A DNA stretch of 34,952 nucleotides from Oxalobacteraceae bacterium (GTDB lineage Bacteria; Pseudomonadota; Gammaproteobacteria; Burkholderiales; Burkholderiaceae_D), in NCBI GenBank assembly GCA_021768485.1, contig JAIZVZ010000039.1, positions 1 through 34,952 on the forward strand, in the 5' to 3' direction. The notes under the pieces were generated by a model. It was not told the DNA's origin and did no database searches. It saw nothing but the letters and a program-made list of their open reading frames with translations. This document shows positions 29,102 through 34,952 of the stretch, piece after piece (within the stretch, counting starts at the first letter, position 1; each line of letters opens with the position of its first letter). The position numbers and the translations under genes are program-made.

Positions 29102-30231
29102 GCCAGCTTCACCCCTGCGTTGATCGTAGCCACGCCGGCGCCGATTTGCTGAACGGTCATAGGTGCGAGAACGACATCGCTCTTGATGATAGCGTTCATC
29201 GAGCTCATGGCCTCAGTGCTCACGGACGGATAGGTGCTGGCCGCTGGTGCCACGCTGTAGAACGCGTTCACGTTCGCATACTGAGATGCTGGCGAGCCGC
29301 CCGACGTCGAAGAGCAGTTCGACGCACCGTACAGAGATGTGTAGTTCTCGTATGTTTTCGGCGCTTTCAACGCGTTCTTGAGCACGCAAAAGATGTTGCT
29401 ATAGGCGCTGGCCACCTGCATCAGCGTCGCCTTCATTAGCGCTGGAATACCGGCCACCGAAGCCAGCGTGCGGAAGATATTGACTCCGGTCTGCGCGATG
29501 GCGCGCGCGACACTGATCACTGAGCCAGCCAGGCTGACGCCGGCGGCGATCGTCGACTGCACAGCCGTCAACAGCTGATGGCTCATGTTCATGAACGCCT
29601 TCACCGGCGCCAGGATCTGCGTGTTGATGAATGTCTTGGCGCTGTTGATGTAGCCCTTGATGGTGTTCAGAGACGACAGCAGGCTGCTCAGGCCGAAACC
29701 ACTCGGATCGAGCGACAGAGCTGATTTCACCGCTGCCGCAGCTTTCGGATTTGCGACCGCAGTGAACGAAAAGCGGTACATCGCCAGCAGCGGGCGCGAT
29801 TTACTGCGGCGGACCTCGAAGACGCCGGGCGCAATCACGCGGGAGTAGCGATTCAAATTGTCGACGAAGCGCAACTTGACCTTATTTGGGTCATTGCCGG
29901 CCTTGATTGCCGCAGCGCGCAGGTCATGCCACTTGGTAAAAAACTCGTTTTTCAGCTGGATCAGGCGATCGATACCGTCCTTGCCATCCGGCGCGGTGTG
30001 CCAGCCAGTGGTGCCGGAAATGGTTGCCTGCTGCAGTCCCTCGCCGAATGCGTCAATCCAGGCCCCGCCCAACGTCTGGTTGACCGACATCCGGGACGGG
30101 AAGACGATCGACATGTCCTCCGGCCGGATAAACAGCGAAACCGACTTCATAGAGCCGTCAGCCGATTGCAGCACGAAGCTGATCGGCTTGTCTTCAGCCT
30201 TCTGGCTCTTGGCGGACGTGAGATTGGACAT
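29098..30231 (-). CDS. Tail/baseplate protein (possible hub-tube adaptor)
   Basis: A 377-residue protein. The N-terminal 150 residues have a pattern known from tail proteins that sit at the tube end (LFIRPEDMSIVFPSRMSVNQ, AWIDAFGEGLQQATISGTTGW, MYRFSFTAV). The middle ~190-280 has helical, membrane-like hydrophobic stretches (LLTAVQSTIAAGVSLAGSVIS), and the C-terminus is serine/tyrosine-rich. Its place between spike and gpW fits a protein joining hub and tail tube, like the XkdP/LysM-type or Mu N-like proteins. Which of these it belongs to is not certain. Confidence 0.65.
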   Translation of the reverse strand: MSNLTSAKSQKAEDKPISFVLQSADGSMKSVSLFIRPEDMSIVFPSRMSVNQTLGGAWIDAFGEGLQQATISGTTGWHTAPDGKDGIDRLIQLKNEFFTKWHDLRAAAIKAGNDPNKVKLRFVDNLNRYSRVIAPGVFEVRRSKSRPLLAMYRFSFTAVANPKAAAAVKSALSLDPSGFGLSSLLSSLNTIKGYINSAKTFINTQILAPVKAFMNMSHQLLTAVQSTIAAGVSLAGSVISVARAIAQTGVNIFRTLASVAGIPALMKATLMQVASAYSNIFCVLKNALKAPKTYENYTSLYGASNCSSTSGGSPASQYANVNAFYSVAPAASTYPSVSTEAMSSMNAIIKSDVVLAPMTVQQIGAGVATINAGVKLA

Positions 30232-30256
30232 ACGGCCATTCTCGCATCACGACATC

Positions 30257-31174
30257 CTATGCCTGAGCGGCCGTGGTCGGCGAGGTCGCGCCCTGCGCTG
30301 TATGGTGGTGGGCTGCCAGGTCGATACCTCCCTGCTTGACGCTGGCTCCGCTGATAGTCGCAGTCGAGGTAATGTTGCCTGTCACGCTGGCGCCGCTTCC
30401 GCCACTGATCGCCATGCCGCCCTGCCCGGTAATCGCACCCTTTACCAGCGCAGCGCCGTCGACGGTCAGATTTTCCGTACAGTGCACGAGCGGTGTGGCC
30501 AGCTCCACCTTACTACTGGCGTTGACGGTGGCCACCTCCGTGTTCAGGGTCGCATTGGGCGTGTTCACCACCGTGTCGCCGACGATGTTGATCGTGCACG
30601 TCCCCTGCGCCGTCACCGCCACATTCCCGTCAGGATCGGTGTGGAAATCGAACTTCACGGCGCCAGCATTGCCCAGCACCACCCGCAGGTGCGTGGCAGC
30701 CCCAGTGTTTTTCTTGATAGCCCACTTTTTGTCGAAGTCCTTGCCGGTCAAATCCTCGTGGTCCGGCGTCGTCCCGTACCGAATGAACCCACCGTTCGGG
30801 AATGCGCGCTCCCAGTTGCCGGCGGAGTCGATGGTCTCGTAGACGTCCGACGAATGGCGCTGGATCCGCCTGTTCAGGTCGGCAAACGTCATCTGGCCCA
30901 CCTGCGGGAAGATGAAACCAATCACACTCGGCATGCCGACATCCGGGAACAGCACGGCGGCCTTCAGGTCGAGTGCCGTGCGCCGCGCCATGCTCCATTT
31001 GTCGTCGCCCTGCTTCAACTCAGGACAAAACAAGTCTGCCGTGCCGACGTCTGGCCCGCCGCTGTAGCTCAGCACCTGAACGCCGGCCAGGCGGGAATAA
31101 TCGTCGGTCATGATCAGGTCGACCGAGTGGTCCTGCGGGTGCGCTTCCACCACGATGCCGTATCGCAAATCCAT
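30257..31174 (-). CDS. Baseplate central spike (gpV/Mu gp45-like)
   Basis: A 305-residue spike protein. The N-terminal OB-fold part includes LRYGIVVEAHPQDHSVDLIM and LFPDVGMPSVIGFIFPQ. A repetitive beta-helix region rich in N, V, T and G follows (NTPNATLNTEVATVNASSKVE). The C-terminus has IDLAAHHHTAQG, with histidines 289-291: the HxH-type tip of gpV/gp45 spikes, which bind an iron ion. The trimer punctures the outer membrane during tail contraction. Its ATG overlaps the stop of the hub gene by one base (TAATG). Confidence 0.88.
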   Translation of the reverse strand: MDLRYGIVVEAHPQDHSVDLIMTDDYSRLAGVQVLSYSGGPDVGTADLFCPELKQGDDKWSMARRTALDLKAAVLFPDVGMPSVIGFIFPQVGQMTFADLNRRIQRHSSDVYETIDSAGNWERAFPNGGFIRYGTTPDHEDLTGKDFDKKWAIKKNTGAATHLRVVLGNAGAVKFDFHTDPDGNVAVTAQGTCTINIVGDTVVNTPNATLNTEVATVNASSKVELATPLVHCTENLTVDGAALVKGAITGQGGMAISGGSGASVTGNITSTATISGASVKQGGIDLAAHHHTAQGATSPTTAAQA

Positions 31175-32667
31175 TATGTAGCCATTTCAGCGTAGTACGG
31201 CGACTCCGGGCCGCCGTTTTTGCGCATGCGCTCGACGAAGCCCATGCCACGATCCACCATCAGCACGGTCACAAACCGGTTGAAAGGTGAAAACTGGTGA
31301 TCCACCTGGACCACATAATACAGGGCCGTGAACGTGCCACGCTGCACCTGCACGAAATTGCCGGCACGGATATTCTCATTGCCCTTGACGACGATGACGC
31401 CACGCTCCAGCAGGACGTTGTTCTTGTTTTGCTCGACCAGGGCCTTCCTCCGGCTGGTGATCCAGTTCATGGTGCTGGTGTCACGCTTCGCCTGGAACTC
31501 GGCCTGCTGACCGGTGGACGTATTCGACACGTCGTCGGCGCCCATCTCGGTGCCAACTTCCATCTTGCGGATGCCGTACAGTGCGCCCTTTGAGTTGATG
31601 TAGCTCGTCAGGTCGACCGTCTCCTTGTCTCCGGACGATATCGACGCTTGGCGCAGATAGATGTCGCTGGCCATTTCATAGCGCGGCGAGCGAACCCAGT
31701 AGTAGTTCGCAACGTTGGCGTCGGTGCGCGACACGTTGATGCTGGAGATGTCGGCTGCTGGGATCGTATGGAACACCAGCTTGGTGACGTCGACATTGTC
31801 GATGTCGAAGGCTACCGGCGTCGACGAGTTAGCGTCGATCGGTTTGCCCTTCAGGTCGAGTGACGGATTTGGCCGGTAGACCACATAGACCTTGTCGTCG
31901 TCCTCTGTGATAAACAGCTCGTTCCATGGCCCGACGTCCAGGAACCGCGCGAACAGGTCGTAGAGCGAGCCTTCCTGATTCTGCGTCCCTGACAGCGAGG
32001 TCGTGCCGCTCTTCTGCTGCGCAACGAGCTCGAACGTGGCCGGCATCGGCGAGTTACCTTTGACGATATTCGTCAGGTAGGGATTGAGGATCTTGTCGAA
32101 CGACTCCTTCAGGAAATCAGCTCCCGACTGGCCGATTTTGAATCCGGCGCCAAAGCGTTCATACATCGAGAAGGCAGAAATGATGTCCTGCCCGATCACA
32201 TAACCAGGCCCGTAAAAAATCTGCAGCATCTGCCAGATTTTCCCATAGTCCTGGCCCGCTATGGTGACGCCGCGCTGTGGCGTGCCATCCTGCCCGATAG
32301 ACTCCGACCGACTGACCTCCGACACGAAACCGCGCATCACCACCGGCAGGTCGGGCTGACCGTTTCCGACGTGGCGGAAGCGAATCTCAATCATATCTTG
32401 GGGCTCGACCACGCCATACAGCGTGTCGGCACCGCTATCGATGCTGTACGGCTGGTCGGATACCGTAATTGACCATCCGCCGGCCGGCTCGCGGACCGAC
32501 TTCGAAGTGGTGATCGTCGAATAATCGGTAAGGAATGGCGTCAGGTCGATGGTCGGCGTGGTGGCGCCGAAGCGCACCGAGACCTTTTCGCTGTCGTCGA
32601 TCATGTCTCGCTTGACGGTCTTGAACAGGGTCACGTCAAACTGCGGACCGAATACTTGCGCTTCCAT
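31174..32667 (-). CDS. Baseplate hub protein (gpD/Mu gp44-like)
   Basis: A 497-residue protein, largely beta, with a start like the gpD/late-control or Mu gp44 hub family: ITTSKSVREPAGGWSITVSD, PQDMIEIRFRHVGNG and RGFVSEVSRSESIGQDG. A middle part VTIAGQDYGKIWQMLQIF and C-terminal GNFVQVQRGTFTALYYVVQVDHQF complete the fold. Hub trimers join the tube to the spike. The gene lies between the tape measure (TAATG overlap at 32667) and the spike, the canonical order. Confidence 0.85.
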   Translation of the reverse strand: MEAQVFGPQFDVTLFKTVKRDMIDDSEKVSVRFGATTPTIDLTPFLTDYSTITTSKSVREPAGGWSITVSDQPYSIDSGADTLYGVVEPQDMIEIRFRHVGNGQPDLPVVMRGFVSEVSRSESIGQDGTPQRGVTIAGQDYGKIWQMLQIFYGPGYVIGQDIISAFSMYERFGAGFKIGQSGADFLKESFDKILNPYLTNIVKGNSPMPATFELVAQQKSGTTSLSGTQNQEGSLYDLFARFLDVGPWNELFITEDDDKVYVVYRPNPSLDLKGKPIDANSSTPVAFDIDNVDVTKLVFHTIPAADISSINVSRTDANVANYYWVRSPRYEMASDIYLRQASISSGDKETVDLTSYINSKGALYGIRKMEVGTEMGADDVSNTSTGQQAEFQAKRDTSTMNWITSRRKALVEQNKNNVLLERGVIVVKGNENIRAGNFVQVQRGTFTALYYVVQVDHQFSPFNRFVTVLMVDRGMGFVERMRKNGGPESPYYAEMAT

Positions 32668-34952
32668 TATTGCCCCTGCGCCGCTGGTGGACGCACCGTG
32701 GTAGTCACCGTTGTAGGCGGCGCTGCCTTTTGACCATTCGGATACTGAAGGGTGATAGTGACATCAGCCTTCCCAGAGGCGCCGCCGGCGGCGCCAGCCG
32801 ATGAGCCTGCGCCCTCAGGCATAGCCGTGGCGTACATGGCCGCGTTGCGCGCGACAGTCGGCGCGTACGCGGCATTCTCAGGCCCCCAGTTCGACTGATC
32901 CCAGCCACCCTGATAGCCCCGGATCGCCATGGTCTGGTCGCCACCGAAGTGCGCCATGTTCTCCTTCATCATCGATTTGTACATCGCGACGGCATCGTTG
33001 AAGTTCGACGGGTCCATGCTCCGTCCGAAGCGCTTGCTCATTACACCCAGCTCGCGCGGCATGATCTGCGCGAAGCCGCGCGCGCCCTTCTTGCTGACGG
33101 CATTGCCATTGAACCCGCTCTCGGTCTGGAACAGGCCGGCCGATGTGCCAGGCGTCAGGCCCAGCTCACGGTCCACGGATGCCAGCATCGCCAGGCGATC
33201 GGGCGTCGCGCCGGATGCGGCATGCCCACTGCTGCCGACATCGTTATATGCCCAGTCGCGCGTCTTGCCCGCAGCGTCGATCTGCGAATCAATGTTGGCT
33301 CGCTCAGCCAGGAGCGCCGCTTTGTTCTTCTCGCGGTCAGCGAGCTCGGCGGCCGTCCACTTGTGGCCGCGCACACCGTCCTTGAACATATTTGCGACGT
33401 CCAGCTGCTTCTGCACCTCGGCACGGCGCGTCTTTAGCGGCGCAACGGTCTCGTTATAGGAAATGTTCGCCATCTCCTTGTTGATCTGCGAAGCCGACTT
33501 CTTGCCGCCGCCGGCCAGATAGACCATGGCGTTGCGCATATCGTTCATCGGTCCAACGAGACCAGTGGCCATCTCCTGCAGGCGCTTGTCGATGCCTTGC
33601 AGCGAGTCACGCGTCTTGCTGCCTTCGGTCTGTTCCTGCCCGCGCGTGTAGGTCAGCTCGGTCAGGATGTCCTTCAGCTTTTCCTGGTCGTTGCCACCCA
33701 GCGCGCTGCGCAGCTGCGCCGCCTGATCAGCGGTCAGCGGATTCCTTTTGTTGCCCAGCAGGGCATTTGCCTGCGCGCCGAGATCCTGGCCGCCCTCAAT
33801 CTGAGCCAGCGCGCTGATGCCAGTGCCGTTCAGCTTGCTCAGGTCCAGGCCGAGCCTCCCCATGCGGCTGGTCATGCCGCCCAGCTGGTTCGGCCCGATG
33901 GTGTGGAGCGCCATCGCCTGATTTTCGTTGATCCCGAGCAGCCGCGCCGTGGCGTTCAGCATCAGGCTCGGATTGCCGGCATATTGGCGCTGAGTCGACG
34001 ACAGAATGGCCGCCAGATTGGTCTGGTCGGATCCGGCCGCAGCGCCGGCGCTGCCACCAAACCGCGCCGAGAATTTCGAATAAAGCGATCCGGCGCCGAA
34101 TGCCTGACGGCCCGTTCCAAATGCACCTTGCTGCTGCAGCAGCATGGCCTGCACCGGGTCGAGCCCATTGCGCTGGCCCAGCACGCGGTAGAGGAAGTTC
34201 TGACCGGCCTCGCCTGCACCACCACCACCGGCGATCGTCGAGTTGACGCGCGATAGCAGCGCCGCCGCGCCCTGAGGATCCAGACCATGAATGCCGGAGC
34301 CTACCAGGCCTGACAACATTCCGGAGTATCCGGCCACATTCGCACCAGCCAAGCCGCTGCGCGCCTGGTTCGCCGTGTACGATGCGATCACCTGCAGCAG
34401 CTCGTCAGTCTTGGCTGTCGATCCTGAGCGCGTGACGGCCTCGCCGATCATCAGCGCCAGCTTGCGGCTGTCCTGAGTGTTCGATGTGGCGCCAAACTGG
34501 CGCATCTGAGCGAAAAACTGATTGCTCTGCGACGGGTCAACACCGAAGCTGCGGCCAAAACCGCCACCTACGGACACCTCGTCAGCGAGCGTCTTGTACT
34601 GAATTTTGGTGATACCAGACAGCTTGGCAAAATCGCTGCCCAGCCGCTGCGTTTCCTCGAATGTAGTGCCCACATCGTACGACGCGGAGCGCAGCGACTC
34701 GCGCAGCAAGTTGAACGACACGTTCACATCGCCCAGCGTGCGTTTCAACGTGTCGTAGCCGATGCCCTCCTGGCCAGCGACGTCGACTTTCTCCTTGACG
34801 GCCGCGACACCCTTGCCGACAGCCAGAGCCGCCAGGCCACCAAGCAGACCGAACACGCCGGCGCTCATTCCGCCTGCCATGCCGGCGCCGGCGGCGTTTG
34901 CCACCACGCCGCCGGCCGGTCCCATCGCGCGCACACCGGCGCCGACGACCTG
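32667..34952 (-). CDS. Tail tape measure protein with SLT domain (5' end cut)
   Basis: The reading frame is open to the window edge (34952), so the true start lies outside; at least 761 codons are seen. The N-terminal visible part is hydrophobic and glycine/alanine-rich (GGVVANAAGAGMAGGMSAG), as in tape measure proteins. Long helical, glutamine- and alanine-rich repeats follow (LLQQQGAFGTGRQAFGAGS). The C-terminal ~170 residues form an SLT-type transglycosylase: SAGLFQTESGFNG, GARGFAQIMP and IRGYQGGW. The protein sets tail length and may open the cell wall on DNA entry. TAATG overlap with the hub gene. Confidence 0.9.
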   Translation of the reverse strand, partial: QVVGAGVRAMGPAGGVVANAAGAGMAGGMSAGVFGLLGGLAALAVGKGVAAVKEKVDVAGQEGIGYDTLKRTLGDVNVSFNLLRESLRSASYDVGTTFEETQRLGSDFAKLSGITKIQYKTLADEVSVGGGFGRSFGVDPSQSNQFFAQMRQFGATSNTQDSRKLALMIGEAVTRSGSTAKTDELLQVIASYTANQARSGLAGANVAGYSGMLSGLVGSGIHGLDPQGAAALLSRVNSTIAGGGGAGEAGQNFLYRVLGQRNGLDPVQAMLLQQQGAFGTGRQAFGAGSLYSKFSARFGGSAGAAAGSDQTNLAAILSSTQRQYAGNPSLMLNATARLLGINENQAMALHTIGPNQLGGMTSRMGRLGLDLSKLNGTGISALAQIEGGQDLGAQANALLGNKRNPLTADQAAQLRSALGGNDQEKLKDILTELTYTRGQEQTEGSKTRDSLQGIDKRLQEMATGLVGPMNDMRNAMVYLAGGGKKSASQINKEMANISYNETVAPLKTRRAEVQKQLDVANMFKDGVRGHKWTAAELADREKNKAALLAERANIDSQIDAAGKTRDWAYNDVGSSGHAASGATPDRLAMLASVDRELGLTPGTSAGLFQTESGFNGNAVSKKGARGFAQIMPRELGVMSKRFGRSMDPSNFNDAVAMYKSMMKENMAHFGGDQTMAIRGYQGGWDQSNWGPENAAYAPTVARNAAMYATAMPEGAGSSAGAAGGASGKADVTITLQYPNGQKAAPPTTVTTTVRPPAAQGQ

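Noticed and set aside
29858-31195. A 445-codon plus-strand frame opposite the spike and the tail gene
   Set aside because: It crosses the boundary between two well-supported minus-strand genes and its translation has no family pattern.
1-34952. An insertion sequence or transposon
   Set aside because: No transposase, no terminal inverted repeats with target duplication, and no interrupted gene were seen.

Overview
The window is part of a temperate, contractile-tailed bacteriophage genome. It is GC-rich, and its gene families and gene order recall phages of Betaproteobacteria (Burkholderiales). That host assignment is inference from family resemblance, not from a search. No bacterial housekeeping gene is present. 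The right end cuts the tail tape measure gene, so capsid, packaging, sheath and tube genes must lie outside.

Layout. (1) 1-1000, minus: two cysteine-rich zinc-binding proteins. (2) 1000-4040, plus: small accessory genes, a block dense in GGTNACC palindromes, two hairpin-bearing spacers that look like copies of each other, and a protein with two tandem winged helices; it ends in a bidirectional terminator. (3) 4070-10960, minus: the replication operon, in transcription order small HTH protein, SF2 helicase, SSB, DUF6378-like protein, VRR-NUC nuclease, a structured leader RNA, primase-helicase, small unknown protein. (4) 11150-18655, plus: the recombination block, with a RecE-like exonuclease carrying a SAP-like insert, a RecF/SMC-like ATPase, a candidate annealing protein, an excisionase-like HTH, then ASCH, zinc, DUF4031 and unknown proteins and a Dda/RecD2-like helicase. 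(5) 18656-19057: attP, containing the 3' half of a tRNA-Gly(TCC) gene with repeats on both sides. (6) 19058-20837, plus: P4-type tyrosine integrase, a small unknown protein and a TraR/DksA-like zinc finger. (7) 20834-22732, minus: lysis genes (Rz with embedded Rz1, a coiled-coil membrane protein, a secreted transglycosylase-type endolysin, a holin). (8) 22790-34952, minus: tail fibre, baseplate, spike, hub and tape measure genes.

How it works together. The left half copies and recombines phage DNA and the right half builds the baseplate and fibres and lyses the cell. The attP has phage DNA on both sides, as in the free or circular form rather than at a prophage edge. Stop/start overlaps of the ATGA, TAATG, TTGA or GTGA type join many neighbours and imply translational coupling.

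Most interesting: the RNA-like double hairpin with a T tract before the primase gene (candidate C4/P4-CI-type immunity RNA), the recombination block lacking a recognisable RecT or Beta but holding a protein with an SSB-like acidic tail, the GGTNACC cluster, and the repeat architecture of attP. No classical CI-type repressor is recognisable in this window.
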